The notes beneath the pieces are model-generated. The model saw only the letters and a list, made by a program, of their open reading frames with translations. It was not told where the DNA came from and made no database searches. A program made the position numbers and the translations under genes. Positions 47,315 through 61,745 of a DNA stretch of 64,000 bases are shown piece by piece (position 1 is the stretch's first letter; every line of letters starts with the position of its first letter). The DNA comes from Neurospora crassa OR74A (taxonomy: Eukaryota > Ascomycota > Sordariomycetes > Sordariales > Sordariaceae): positions 992,001 through 1,056,000 of the forward strand of contig NC_026502.1 of NCBI RefSeq assembly GCF_000182925.2, given 5' to 3'.

Positions 47315-47956
47315 TACAGTACAAACACATCACGACAGAATATTGAGACAGACACAGAGACAGACAAAGAGGTCTGGCAACGGGACACAGAACGTCACGG
47401 ACACTACCATGAGCTAATGATGCTTAGGCACAGATTTTACATATTTACAGAGAGTTGTTGTTGCTTGTGTTCTTATTTCTTTTTTTTTTTAATCTCTTTT
47501 TATAATGGCGTCGGTGATGGTTGGACGTCAAATGTTTCTTGTATATTGCTTTCTTCTTTTTCTGTTTTCTTCGCTTACCATAGACGCGGACCAGTCGCGT
47601 AATATCTATGGGCATTTGCATGTTTGCGAACCAGAAGGGCACGCTTAACGAGCCGGAGTTTGGACTCTGAAGAATATTTATGTGGAACTCCGAAGAATAT
47701 TTGTGTGGTTGCATGAATGATGGAAGTTAAAGGCAGCATTTCAAGTGAGGGACAACCACCCACCATTAGACTGGCCTTCGGTTCTCTTATTCACTCTTGA
47801 AAATGTCTTCGCTGTAGCTTACAAAAGCTGGTATCATTATATGCATAGAACTTCCAACTCCCTTCCCGACTTCCGTACCTACTACAGTCCAATCCCAAGT
47901 ATCTCACATCATTAAACCTATCCATTTTCAACCCAGGATAACTATTGCGTGTCCCC
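47315..47956. other. Convergent intergenic region
   Basis: About 640 bases between the PPR and SEC6 stops, with T-rich stretches near 47475-47500. No gene is seen. Confidence 0.55.
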
Positions 47957-50221
47957 TTATTTGACCTTGCTCATGATAGTTTCCGGCCCTCTGACAACGT
48001 CCATTTGGGCGGCCCTAGCCTTGACAGCATTCAACATACTTCTCTCAAAATCGTCTCTGGACCTTAACACTGCCTCGACCCAGCTGATCTGCAAATCCCA
48101 ATACTGGCTCTTGAACTCTGCAAACGCGTCCGGCACCGCCTCTTTATCGACCGTCAACAACTGTAAGAACGGCTCCGACACGCGCCACGTCTCTTTGATG
48201 GCATCGCCCACATCGGGGTTCGGCAAGTTGTTGAAGAAGTCAAAGGCAGTCGACAGGTCGTCAAAGATCTTGTCTTGGAAGTTATCTTGCCTGCGGAACT
48301 TGGCGCCCTTGTTGCGTACCGATGACAGGTAGCGAATGAGCAGCTCCTCGGCAAAGATCTCGATGAAGATGTCGACGAGCGAGTGGTGCAGCACCATCTT
48401 GTAGTCGGACACGTACTCCTCGAAGGTGGCGATCATGCGCGCCATGGCGTTGGTCGTGTACCAGCGGGGGGTGAAGAAGTCGGGCATGACGGTGCGGAAG
48501 TCAACTGCGAACACCAGTTGGGCAAATTTGGTCATGCACCACGTGCTCAGGTCGACGTAGCCGTCGCGCAGAGCCGTGATCTCCGTCTCGGCCCGGTCCA
48601 TGTACTGCGGCGACACGAGCGTGCTGAATTTGCGCCGGAAGTCGGAGAGGTACGCCATCCGGCCTTCGTCCTCGTTGTCATCGATGCAGGCGATTTGGTC
48701 GTTGGCTGTCGCCACGAGCCAGTCCTGCAGTGGCTGGAAGCCGTCCAGCTCTGGTTGGCCTTGTGGGGGTTGCACCTCGTACCGCGCGGCTTCGTCCTCG
48801 AGCATCTTCTGCCAGGACTGCTGGCGGGTGCGTAAGCGCTGGAACATGGTGTCGATGACACCTTCCACAACATCGGCACGCTTTGAGTTGCCCGCGGCAT
48901 CGACCTGTTCGCGGAGCATGCGCCACAGATCGACCAGGTTCTTGGTGCGGAAGTATCCATACTCGTCCTGGTCGAGGTTGCCACCCTCGACGTTGCGGTC
49001 GACAAAGTCCTTGCACTCTTGCTTGTAGATACGGTCAATCCATTCGTCGAGGAACTTGATGATGAGGGCGCGGAAGTCGCGCACCAGTTCTGCCTCGCGG
49101 TTGTCGATCACATGTGGTGTTAGTTCGTCCTGCTTCATTCCCAACTTGGTCATCTTGCGATAGTAAGCCTCAGGCCAGCTGATAATGGCTAAAGTATGTG
49201 CCGAGCTGGTCTCCGGGTCGTCAATGAGCCCGATGAGATAGTCATGCATCAAGCCGTGGTAGATAGTAGCCCATGTCTTGAATATCTTCCACTTCTTGGG
49301 CATAAGCGGCGTCATGCCGATCTTGACGGCGTTCAAGTCGTTGAAGTACCATTTCAAGGACTTGTCGAGCATGTCCGGATCACCCAAGAACTTCTCCTTG
49401 CTCTCTTTGAACTGGTCCTCGGCAAAGGTCTTGATAGCCTTCAAAAACTTGTCCTTATAGCCCCTGACCGTCTTGGCGCCGTCGGTTATGCTCTGGAAGC
49501 GTGTGGCCATTTCCTTGTGATCCTTCAGCGCTTCTTGCAAGGCCAAAACCCTCTGATCGCTCTTTTCCTCAGCTTCTATTATCAGTGCGAAACGTACGAC
49601 CAGACTGTTGTTGTCGGCAATAACCAGGTTGATCAAACTCATGGCGACGAGGGTGATATTCACATCAAACCACTCAATGTATTTATCCAGGCGGGAGAAG
49701 TAATCCTCTAATGTAGACTGCAGGCCTGGATCGTCACCCCTCTGTATTTGCTCGATGGCATCGTCTCGGATATTACGGAGCTGCGTCAACTCGTAATGAA
49801 TAGCCAGTAGGTTGGGCATGTTTTCGGGGTCCTCGTCGTCCTCGTTTAACATCCTGTCGATAGCGTCCAGGCGCTCGCTGAAAGTCTCGAGGTTGCGGCG
49901 CATAGTCTCGACGGCGCCAAAGTTGCGGTGGGCTTGGGACACCAGGTTGATGGTAGCAAAGTCGGTGATCATGTCTTGCGACTCGGAACAAATCTTGTCG
50001 ATTTTCATCATCTCCTCCTTGATTTGCTGCACCGTCCTTTGCCCGTCAGCCAGGCCGTTCATGCCGGCTTGTGTCGTCTCGAGCTGCTCCCGCAGGCCAC
50101 TGCGTAGTTGGGAGTCAACAGCTGCCTTTTTCCGCATGAACTCGGCCTTCAGGGTGGTGATCTTGTCGAGATCATCGGGGTGCCGAAGCAGCTCGGCGAG
50201 GTTGACGGGCGGTAAGTCCAT
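47957..50221 (-). CDS. sec6: Exocyst complex component SEC6
   Basis: Single exon of 754 aa with ATG at 50221, full length for the family. It is all-helical with an N-terminal coiled coil (residues 20-100) and the conserved Sec6 blocks W-F-D-V-N, K-W-Y-F-N-D-L-N-A-V, and K-I-F-x-T-W-x-x-x-Y-H-G-L-M-H-D-Y-L. The exocyst tethers secretory vesicles at the plasma membrane, in fungi at the growing hyphal tip. No intron or break is seen. A (GT)n-rich microsatellite starts a few bases upstream of the ATG (50228-50272). Confidence 0.95.
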   Translation of the reverse strand: MDLPPVNLAELLRHPDDLDKITTLKAEFMRKKAAVDSQLRSGLREQLETTQAGMNGLADGQRTVQQIKEEMMKIDKICSESQDMITDFATINLVSQAHRNFGAVETMRRNLETFSERLDAIDRMLNEDDEDPENMPNLLAIHYELTQLRNIRDDAIEQIQRGDDPGLQSTLEDYFSRLDKYIEWFDVNITLVAMSLINLVIADNNSLVVRFALIIEAEEKSDQRVLALQEALKDHKEMATRFQSITDGAKTVRGYKDKFLKAIKTFAEDQFKESKEKFLGDPDMLDKSLKWYFNDLNAVKIGMTPLMPKKWKIFKTWATIYHGLMHDYLIGLIDDPETSSAHTLAIISWPEAYYRKMTKLGMKQDELTPHVIDNREAELVRDFRALIIKFLDEWIDRIYKQECKDFVDRNVEGGNLDQDEYGYFRTKNLVDLWRMLREQVDAAGNSKRADVVEGVIDTMFQRLRTRQQSWQKMLEDEAARYEVQPPQGQPELDGFQPLQDWLVATANDQIACIDDNEDEGRMAYLSDFRRKFSTLVSPQYMDRAETEITALRDGYVDLSTWCMTKFAQLVFAVDFRTVMPDFFTPRWYTTNAMARMIATFEEYVSDYKMVLHHSLVDIFIEIFAEELLIRYLSSVRNKGAKFRRQDNFQDKIFDDLSTAFDFFNNLPNPDVGDAIKETWRVSEPFLQLLTVDKEAVPDAFAEFKSQYWDLQISWVEAVLRSRDDFERSMLNAVKARAAQMDVVRGPETIMSKVK

Positions 50222-51694
50222 TTTCGTGTATGTGTGTTTGGGTGTGTGTGTGTATGTGTATGTGTATATGTATTATTCGCGTAGTGGTGGAAAGTCCGTT
50301 GTTGGATATGTTTTGTTTCCCCTTGACGTCGTCTTCGGTGATCCGTAAAGCGTGTTGCCTGGACGGCAAGTCTGCATGTTCGCTTCACCTCATACCATGT
50401 CGCGCAATGTGTTCAGCGTAGTTTCTGTCGCAAGGCGGGTCTAAGAAGATGCGGGTGATCCTCTCTAGGTGTTCCGTCGTGGTGTTTGGGTGGTAAAAGT
50501 AGTGTAGCGTTTGTTGGCGTTGTGTTTTGTTGCGGCTCCTGCTCCTGACAGGTGGAATGGAATGGCGGTTGACGTTGTGATCATTGGGGGGGAACCGGCG
50601 GCGTCGTGGGTACCCTAGAGGTAGCGGACCCTAGGCAAGTACCTGGCACTAACAGACAGGGGGCGAGCTCCGAAAGGGTACCTTCGCTCTGCTCTGGCGC
50701 AAAGTATCTGGAATGCATTTACACGGGATAACGGAAGCTGGCCGATTGGCTTGTGCGCATAGCTGCATATCTGCAACCTTAGTCGGTGTCCTGAGTGTGA
50801 AACATAGGTTGGCTGTGCCGAGGACTCTCCGATCAGGGGCTTTGTTTACTTTGGTCGTTGGTCTTTTCCTGATAGCTACACCGTAGCAACCGTCTTGTCC
50901 TCCGGCGCCCAAGTCGTCGCCTCCATCCGGTGCCAAGGTCGATGTCGATATGTCATGGGGCATGATCAGAGTCGGTGGAATTCCATCACTGCTGTCTATT
51001 ATGCCTACGAGCAGCTGGCCGGGAAGCTGCTGGCAGCAATACCCTGAAAACGTGACCATGTAGCTACATCCTTGAGCTCGCATTGTCGTCTTTATTTTGA
51101 AAGTCACATATTTGAGCTCCAGAACTCTACCGAAGCAGTGAATAGGTCAGAAGCACCGCTTTTCCGGCCTTGGAGTGCTATTCTCAAGACACCTTACCTG
51201 AGAAGACTTACCATAACGCCACTCGATACAGACGCAGTCAGTTAATGGTGCTCTACGTAGCTTGCTTACCTCACACCAATGATGAAGCAGTCAATGGCTT
51301 CCAGGTCGTCCCATGCCAGATCTCATCCCAGCAAGCTTTCCCTCCATCATCCATGATCAGAGCTTCAGCCAGGAGCCTCAGCACCCATTGCCACCATCCA
51401 TCTTCCCCTTAATAAAGTCAGAAGGTTTGCCAGAGCCAATGGTTCTCGTAGGGTCCCAAGAGAGAGAAACGTCGGGGTCGATGTTGATGATGATGGTGGT
51501 TTCTATCCGTGTCGTATCATATACAGAAGAGCGCCCGGACAGTCCGGACTACCTGCGACTATATTCGTGCCGGTCAATTCTTTGCGTGTCCCCCCTTTCG
51601 GCATTCCTCCCCTTATTACGCACCCATCAAACTCATCGCCCGCTCGAACTTCCCAATCATATCGACACCCCCATAACAGCTGGTAGCGAGCCGT
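50222..51694. other. Intergenic; (TG)n microsatellite at its left edge
   Basis: About 1.47 kb. TG/TATG repeats at 50228-50272 lie in the probable sec6 leader. Open frames such as 50649-51107 have no motif and are not supported. Confidence 0.55.
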
Positions 51695-52016
51695 TTAGGA
51701 GCGGGGGCGGTAGGTCTGCCAGACTGTTGTGTTTGGAATCAGGTTACGTCAGTGGGACCGTATGCTTTCGCTCTCGGACAGGAAGAAATCACGCACCGGC
51801 AATGGCAACAGGGGAGCCGAAGCCGACGACGCAGTACATCAGGTAACGGAACCAGAAGAAGCGGGTCTTGGGGTTGAAGGGCAGGTTGGAGCGGGGACCC
51901 TCGGGGTAGTGGTAGGGCGACGAGAGCTGGGCGCGGGTGGTCTGGAAGGTGCGGCGAGCAACGAGGCTGAAGGGCTGTTGGCGGGGAGCCGCGCGGAGGG
52001 CAACACGGGAGAACAT
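51695..52016 (-). CDS. cox8: Cytochrome c oxidase subunit 8 (VIIc type), mitochondrial
   Basis: Two exons, 51797-52016 and a terminal coding exon of only 29 nt, 51695-51723; 82 aa. Start M-F-S-R-V-A-L-R at 52016. The N-terminal 25-30 residues are rich in Arg, Ala and Ser and end in R-R-T-F-Q-T-T, a typical presequence. The mature part begins near S-S-P-Y-H-Y-P-E-G-P-R-S-N-L-P-F, the signature of yeast Cox8 / animal COX7C. One membrane helix follows (Y-L-M-Y-C-V-V-G-F-G-S-P-V-A-I-A-V) with the tail W-Q-T-Y-R-P-R-S. It is a small nuclear-encoded subunit of respiratory complex IV. Confidence 0.9.
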
Positions 52017-52823
52017 CTTTTTTCTCGCAAGCAATTCACACGCAGTCAGCTATCCAGAATTCAAAGGTGCAATTGGGAGCAGAGCTCAGGGCGACCTGCA
52101 AAGTGATATCACAAGGAGAACGGCATACCTTGAGTGGAAAGTTGGCGATTCCTTGCTCGGTCAGAAGCTGGTGTCAAGGAGAGTCGAGGTGGGAAAGCAC
52201 TTGGAGTGTGGTGATGAAACTGGAGGAGCTGCCCGAGGTGGTCCGTGACGCTACTGCGGAATCTTGACATTCGGTATTGGGAACAAGCTAGGCTGTCTCA
52301 GCTGGCCACACAGCTCTGGCAGCTGTGCGTAGTGGGTATCGTGTCTGACCAGTGTCGTAGGCCATTGGTTGTGGTGGTCTGACTTTTTGCGCCCCTGACA
52401 GAATGGCTCGCCGTACAGGTACTAGAACACCGCGAATGGATCTCCCTCCCAAATTCGGGTTCTTCCAGCTGCCAAGTACCCTCGGCTGAAACGGGCCCTA
52501 GCTCTACAGGTTGAGCACTTCTGGGTACAAAGCACGTCACAGCCAGTTCTATCTTATCGGAGTACATTCCATGGGCGCTTGTCGCGTTCTTGCTCTTTAT
52601 CTTCGCCTATCTCGGCGGTTATTTGATGTCCCCAACTTGCACCCAAGAGAACATAAAGTGGTATCTCGCGAGTGTTATATGTTCAGGTATCATTTCCAAC
52701 TTTTGCTTCTAATAAGGCTGCCACGCTACGAATAAACACCATCTTCCAAACATGCAGAGGTATATCCGGTTTATATAGGTACAAATCAATGAGAACCACC
52801 CTTTTCGCCTATCCGTACCCTGT
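52017..52823. other. Intergenic, no supported gene
   Basis: About 800 bases between cox8 and the glutathione reductase 3' end. Only short motif-free frames are seen. Confidence 0.55.
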
Positions 52824-56053
<3,230 letters not shown>

Positions 56054-57547
56054 ATGGCGGGTAAGCCGTCCGTGTTGGCCAAGTTGTCCGTCGGCCAGTT
56101 GCAGGAGCTCATGGTCCGGTGTGGTCTGCCAAAGACTGGTGCAAAGCTTCTCCTATACAACCGTATTCGAACCGCGGCTAGAGAGCACAAACCTTTGGCT
56201 CCCAACTCTCGCATTCTCAGCATCGACATGGGTCTCAAGAACTTCGCCTACAGTGTTCTCACTCCAGTCATGCAAGACAGCAAGGCCATGGCCGAAGAGT
56301 ATCCTTTGCCTGGAGACGGAGGGATCGGGATCAACAAGCCCAAGGACGGAGAAATCAGGATCAACAGGCCCAAGGACGGGGAAATCATGTTCAAGAGGCC
56401 CAAAGGCGGAGAAATTGTCGACACGGCTAGTTTCTTCGGGATGCTTGAAGGGACCAAGGACGGGAAGAACGGCGTCCTCGGGTCCACATTCGAACAAAAT
56501 CTCAACAATCAACAGTCTTATAATATAAAGAACACTACAAGGCGTGTGGCCGACTTGCACGCATGGCGCCACCTCAACCTTCTCCCCTGGCTTGAGGTGA
56601 GCAATATCGATGGGAAGAATACGGACGCCGTCAGCGAGAACTTTGCCCCTAACGCCATGGCTGACATGGCCTACCGTCTTATCACGGAGCATATTCTGCC
56701 CCAAAAGCCAACCCACATCCTCATCGAGCGTCAGCGCTTCCGTACCGCCAACGCGGCCGGCATCTTTGAGTGGACCGTCCGTGTAAACATGCTTGAATCC
56801 ATGATCTACGCCATCCTGCGCGTCATGCAAAACCGCGGCGAGTTCAAGGGCGTTGTGGTTGCCGTGCCGCCCAAGCGCGTGGTCAACTACCTCGTTGACA
56901 AGTACGGGCATGAGATACCCACACCTCGCGACCTGATGAGTCCTAACAGGGTCAAGATGAAGCCAAAATCGAAACGAGGCTTCTCGAGGTTGGAGAACGA
57001 AATTTCACCCGAGGAGGACAAGGATGACGAGCTTCTCAACCCATTCGAGGAGCCCATCAACGTTGACGAGAAGGAAATCAATAAGAAGATCAAGGACGTC
57101 AAGAAGGCCCGGATGTGCCTTTTGGGTTCGTGGTTGAAGAACCAGGAAAAGCTCGGTCTCGCAAACCGTGAGATGCAGCGCATGGCCGACTACTTCGTAA
57201 GGGCCGTTCCTGTCGCCGTCAACAATTTGCTAAGTCTGACCAAGCAGAAATTGAGGAACAGCGCCGTAGAAATGCCGGCTCCCGCGCACCTCCCGGAGTC
57301 CCTCGGCGTCGGCACGTTGATGGGCAAGAGAGAAGAGAGGACAGAGCGTGTTACCAAGGGCGAACACATCGACAAGATGGACGACTTGTGCGACTCGGTC
57401 ACCCAGGGACTCGCCTGGCTGGAGTGGGGGTTACAGTTGGAGGAAGCTATGAAGAGGATGCCGTGGATTATGGAAAACAATGAGGAACCGGAGAGACCCA
57501 AGCTGGGAATTCCTGTGAGAAAGAGGACAACGGGCGGAGGTCTATAA
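56054..57547 (+). CDS. Mitochondrial Holliday-junction resolvase, Ydc2/Cce1 family
   Basis: Single exon of 497 aa with ATG at 56054. The N-terminal SAP-like helix-extended-helix (residues 7-45: L-S-V-G-Q-L-Q-E-L-M ... T-G-A-K-L-L-L-Y-N-R-I) is followed by the RNase H-fold nuclease. The first catalytic Asp58 is in I-L-S-I-D-M-G-L-K-N; I-L-I-E-R-Q-R-F-R (second acidic) is near residue 227, and acidic residues near D-D-L-C-D-S lie close to the end. Cce1/Ydc2 cleaves four-way junctions in mitochondrial DNA. Three 10-residue repeats sit just after the first catalytic strand. At nearly 500 aa it is longer than yeast relatives, through this and another charged insert near 310-345. Confidence 0.9.
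   Translation: MAGKPSVLAKLSVGQLQELMVRCGLPKTGAKLLLYNRIRTAAREHKPLAPNSRILSIDMGLKNFAYSVLTPVMQDSKAMAEEYPLPGDGGIGINKPKDGEIRINRPKDGEIMFKRPKGGEIVDTASFFGMLEGTKDGKNGVLGSTFEQNLNNQQSYNIKNTTRRVADLHAWRHLNLLPWLEVSNIDGKNTDAVSENFAPNAMADMAYRLITEHILPQKPTHILIERQRFRTANAAGIFEWTVRVNMLESMIYAILRVMQNRGEFKGVVVAVPPKRVVNYLVDKYGHEIPTPRDLMSPNRVKMKPKSKRGFSRLENEISPEEDKDDELLNPFEEPINVDEKEINKKIKDVKKARMCLLGSWLKNQEKLGLANREMQRMADYFVRAVPVAVNNLLSLTKQKLRNSAVEMPAPAHLPESLGVGTLMGKREERTERVTKGEHIDKMDDLCDSVTQGLAWLEWGLQLEEAMKRMPWIMENNEEPERPKLGIPVRKRTTGGGL
56330..56419 (+). repeat. Three tandem 30-bp units in the resolvase gene
   Basis: Units 56330-56359, 56360-56389 and 56390-56419 encode variants of I-N-x-P-K-D-G-E-I-x. The first two are nearly identical and the third is more divergent. 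The frame is kept. Confidence 0.93.
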
Positions 57548-57765
57548 ATTTTTTCTAGATGTACGATAAAGTGTTGCCAAGATACCTACCTGTCACCGAA
57601 AACGATAAACTGCGTTTCTCTCATTGTGTTGCCCACTCAATGTTGCCGAACCACTGCGCGCAAACTATGAACGAAAGCATGGGTATCATATTGAATTTAA
57701 ACCTCAAATACTGCGTCAACCAAGACATCAACCAGGTAGCAAACTCCAAGGCTCCAAGTTCAACC

Positions 57766-59392
57766 CTACTCACTCCAATATTCATCGTACATGCCCTCTT
57801 CCCGCTGAGTACTAACCCATTCCTCACTCGCCAACCCCCTCGCCATCCTCCTCTTCAGTCCCTGCGGATCCTTATGCCAGTCACACGCGTAATCGCACGC
57901 AGGCACTTGCGTCTCCCCAAAATACCTGCAAATTGCCGCATGCCGACAACAACCGGTATCCTCACAATACGCCACCAGCCTACTAAGACTCATCTGCCTT
58001 GCCTGTTTATTAATGATGCCATCCGCGGACGCGTTTTTCGACACTGGCTCCCTCATGACCAAGTTGCAAACCCTATCCCGGTCTTCGCGGCTATAGTAAA
58101 GAAAACAATAACTCGCATTCCCATCACGACCCGCCCGCCCGGCCTCTTGGTAATAGCCCTCAAACGACTTGGGCAGCCGCCAGTGTACGACGAACCGCAC
58201 GTTCTCCTTGTCGATTCCCATGCCGAAGGCCGTCGTAGCCACGATGACATCGTACCCCGGATCGTTGGCAATCCACTTGGCCAACGTCTCCTCCTTCACC
58301 TGGTTCGGCAGTTTTGCGTGGAAGGGCCGCGCGCCGATACCGTCGTGTCGTAAGGCGGCCGCGAGCGACTCGACTTCGTCGCGAGAGATGGTGTAGATAA
58401 TCCCCGGTACGTTCTCGACGCGCTCGCCGATGGCGTCTAGCTCGGCTTTTCGATCCACGGCCGCTCGACGGTCGTACACGCCCTTGAGCCAGGTGACAAA
58501 GTCGTCGTAGCGGTCGTTGGCTTCGTCGCTGGTGAAACGCACTTCGAGGTGCAGGTTCGGTCGGTGGGCTGTCATGCTGAAGATCTTGAGTTTGCCGGGC
58601 GTCTTGTCCAGCCCTAGCGTGGTAAGCACATCGTGACGGACTTGCTCGTTGGCTGTGGCGGTGAGACACATGACTGGTACATCGGGAAAGGTTTCGCGGA
58701 ACCAGGAGAGCCGTTTGAAGTCTTTGCGGAAGTCGTGGCCCCATTCTGAGATGCAATGGGCTTCGTCAACCACGATACGCGCCAGCTCGTGCTGTTCGTA
58801 GACCAGCTTCAGTTTCCGCCGGAAGTGGTCGCCGGAACACAGCTCGGGAGTCACATAGAGGAGCCGCATGAGGGGATGCCCAGTTGCGAGATCAGCGTAG
58901 ATGTAGTCTCGCTCTGCCAGGGTAGTGTTGCTGTTCAAAGTGCGAGCGTCCACATCTGATGCCTTGAGGGCTTCGACTTGGTTCATCTGAAGGGTAATCA
59001 GCAAGCCGCTTGGACCCATATGTCTGAGGAGTGACACCTACCATGAGACTCAGTAATGGAGAGATCACAATGGTGACTGTATAGAAAAGGTCAGATTGGG
59101 CTTACTTCAACCGTCAGTTGCTTTGGAAAGGCGGAACACACTTCCACGGTCTATAACTGCTGGCAGTTGGAAGCATAGACTCTTGCCGAAGGAGGTGGCT
59201 GCCTGGACGAAAACATCATGACCGTCGAGGGCAGCCTCGATGATCTCTCTCTGATGTGGTCTGCGAATATCGGTCAAAATGGAACCACACGTACTCGACA
59301 GCTCATTCATCATACCTAAAGTTTTCTTTGCCGAATTGTCGACGAAGAGTGAAGTCAATGTCTTTGAAGGAGTCGCTCCTTAGGAGAGGCAT
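57766..59392 (-). CDS. recQ2: RecQ-family DNA helicase, short RecQ2 type
   Basis: Four exons, 59316-59392, 59142-59260, 59042-59076 and 57766-58986; 483 aa. Start M-P-L-L-R-S-D at 59392. Motif 0 F-R-P-H-Q-R-E-I-I, Walker A A-T-S-F-G-K-S (residues 47-53), I-V-I-S-P-L-L-S-L, D-E-A-H box with C-I-S-E-W-G-H-D-F-R, T-A-T-A, and motif VI Y-Y-Q-E-A-G-R-A-G-R-D-G. A zinc-binding Cys cluster (Y-C-E-D-T-G-C-C-R-H, C-D-Y-A-C-D) ends the core. There is no HRDC or RQC extension, so it is a minimal RecQ. It is smaller than QDE-3 and matches the expected size of Neurospora RecQ2. 3'-5' unwinding in recombination and repair is inferred from the family. It converges on the resolvase gene, with 218 bases between the stops. 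Confidence 0.92.
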
Positions 59393-60039
59393 CGCTGCTT
59401 TCGCCGATGCTGAATTCGGGCCCCGCGTCGCAGCTATCGTGCCGCTCCGATTTCCATGAGATGGTGCAGTGGCAAAGAGATCTAGTCTAAGCCTTACAGC
59501 TTTACTTTCTAATCAGGGGTCAAGAGCTCGCGAGGGTGACGAATTCATCCCATCACGTCGGCTTGGTCGCGCCTGTTGTTTGTGGACTTGACTTTCATTG
59601 TTGTGCATTTTGAAGCAACCTACCCAGTACCAAGTGCCAGAAGTTCTGTTTGTTTTGATCCAAAGTTCCTGGGTGTAGGGGGGTTCCCAGTGTTAGTTGG
59701 CGGCTTATGGCCGCGCCAAGCCACTGTAAGCAACGGTCCCCACCACCTGCAGTTCAGCACCGGGTGCAATTCCGCCCGTTGTAAATCCTCGGGCACGGCT
59801 CGTCCAAGGAAGCTTCGTTGAAATTCCCGTCATATGTAATCACAGTTGGCATCTGACTCTATTGGTATCTCGGGATCAGACACATAACACATGATCATGG
59901 GCTCCTTGAAGTGGTAGTTCAATAATCGATCATGATCGTGATGCCGACTCAAGTAATGCCACCAGCCGTCCATGTTCTTCCTTCCCTCTGACCTTGGTTC
60001 GCTTTCCAATCCACCATCAAAACATGGGAGATGCAAAGC
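59393..60039. other. Intergenic, no supported gene
   Basis: About 650 bases upstream of the helicase gene. Nothing recognisable is seen. Confidence 0.55.
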
Positions 60040-61004
60040 TCACCAACCCCCCGGAATAACCGCCCACTTCTTGCTAATCTTCTCCTCCCCAAACTTCTCC
60101 ATATACCACTGCTTCCCTTTCACCGCCCTCGGCAACATGGCCGCCACCTCATTCAGCAAAAAACACCTCGCCGGCAGACATCCCCAGCCTGCCGCCATGT
60201 AAAACCCAAGCCACTCAACCCATTCGCAAAAGTAGTGCGGGTAAAGCATCACCTTGAACAGTCCCGCCTTGGGGATCTCGTAGTGCTTCCCTACCTTCTT
60301 CCCCGGCTGCCCCTTTTGCCCATTCTGCTTCGCCAGCCTTTCCTGCCTGCGGTTTTCCCGGCGTCTGATCTCCCGCAGCTCGTCATCGTGGTAAAAGTTC
60401 GCCATCAGACCGACGTAAAACAGCGCAATTCCGCAAGTAAACTGCAGCGTGGGGAACGAGCTAAAGAGCTGCCTGTCCCACGCCGCGTGACTCGTGGGAC
60501 CGTAGGCGGCGAGCCAAGCACCGATCAACGTTCCGTTGATAATCTGGAAGCTAAGCGCAGAGAGCCAGATGGCGATGTGTATGGGCGCCATGCTGGGCTG
60601 CAGAAAAGGAAAGGCGAGGGCGCGATAGGAATAGTGAAATACAAAGAGGCCGGCGAGCACCTTGTTTTGCCAGGGCAGGTCGCTGAGGGTGAAGCCATGT
60701 TGGGCGGGGAGGGTGCGCATCATGTACACCAGGGTCATGAAGCCAGGTGCTTCCATGGTGAGCCAGCCAATTCGGCCGGGCAGGTTAAGGCGGCTGGTGA
60801 CTGATGTCTTGCCCATCCCGTACCAGGAAATACCCCATTGAAGGGAGGCGGCCTGGTCAGTTGTGTCAGTTGTGATGTAGAGCATTCTCGTAGGGCCGCG
60901 ACACATACCACGGGGAACCACTTCCATAAGGAGAGAATGAGATCGTAATTCTCCCTTGTGGGAGGATACCAGTTGTCGATTAGACCTACGGTACTAGTCG
61001 TCAT
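60040..61004 (-). CDS. Steroid 5-alpha-reductase-like membrane protein (3-oxo-5-alpha-steroid 4-dehydrogenase family)
   Basis: Two exons, 60909-61004 and 60040-60852; 302 aa. Start M-T-T-S-T-V-G at 61004. There are several hydrophobic segments. The C-terminal half has the family signature: N-G blocks near I-I-N-G-T-L-I-G-A, F-Y-V-G-L-M-A-N-F-Y-H-D, then G-L-F-K-V-M-L-Y-P-H-Y-F-C-E-W-V-E-W-L-G-F, ending K-W-A-V-I-P-G-G-W. The final motif binds NADPH in relatives. Members reduce the delta-4 bond of steroids or related polyprenol substrates at the ER. Fungal substrates are uncertain, so only the fold-level activity is claimed. A basic loop, R-R-R-E-N-R-R-Q-E-R, is unusual. Confidence 0.85.
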
Positions 61005-61745
61005 TGTTCTCCAATCCGTTGGCGCTCGGCCAACAATTTATCTGGTGAGTTGGTCAAGTCGAAGGCGAACGGCAACTTCAAAGTGGTTGAGGTGATCGGC
61101 GTACGGGTGATGACTTAGTTCAGAACCGTCTTGTTGCACTAGATTGGGGTGCTAATTCCCCACATTCCCAAGTAGGTATGGTCATGGGGAAAGAACGAGA
61201 GCGAGAAAGTGCAAGGCAAGAGAGAGACAAGTGAGAAACAGACCACGGACAGTTTGTAAGAGATGTTTAGATTCGCTGTCACCGTGCTTGGATAGCCATG
61301 AAATGAAAGGAAAGCACTCTTCGATCATCCCAACAAGGGCAATCTAACCTGGTACATAACTAACGTTTGGCCTAATCCCCTCCAACCCCCCGGGCGTTGC
61401 CACAGGGTTCACCCATCAAGTAGAGTTGTAAATTTCAAACAAACAACACTGGACAGCATCGTTGGGGTTGCTACCACCCAGTTCGACCACATTTGTAACC
61501 GCTACACTTACTCTCTTCACAGGTAATATCTACCTAGCCATCAGACTTATACTATGCAAGTCAAAAAACTGCCCTTATAAGCATCGTTAGGAACCATTTT
61601 CCAATTCCAATCCTCCCTCTTTGGTATTATTCGTTCTTCATGATGACATTCCAACAAGACACGACAGACATCCTTGCGCCCGAACTTTGACACCAAACCA
61701 CTCCAGCATGATTGCTTGACAGAGAATCCACACGTTAATCACCAG
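61005..61745. other. Intergenic, no supported gene
   Basis: About 740 bases between the reductase-like start and the MINDY gene end. No gene is seen. Confidence 0.55.

Noticed and set aside
50649-51107. 152-codon minus-strand frame between sec6 and cox8
   Set aside because: No domain, no splice context and a composition like the surrounding intergenic DNA.
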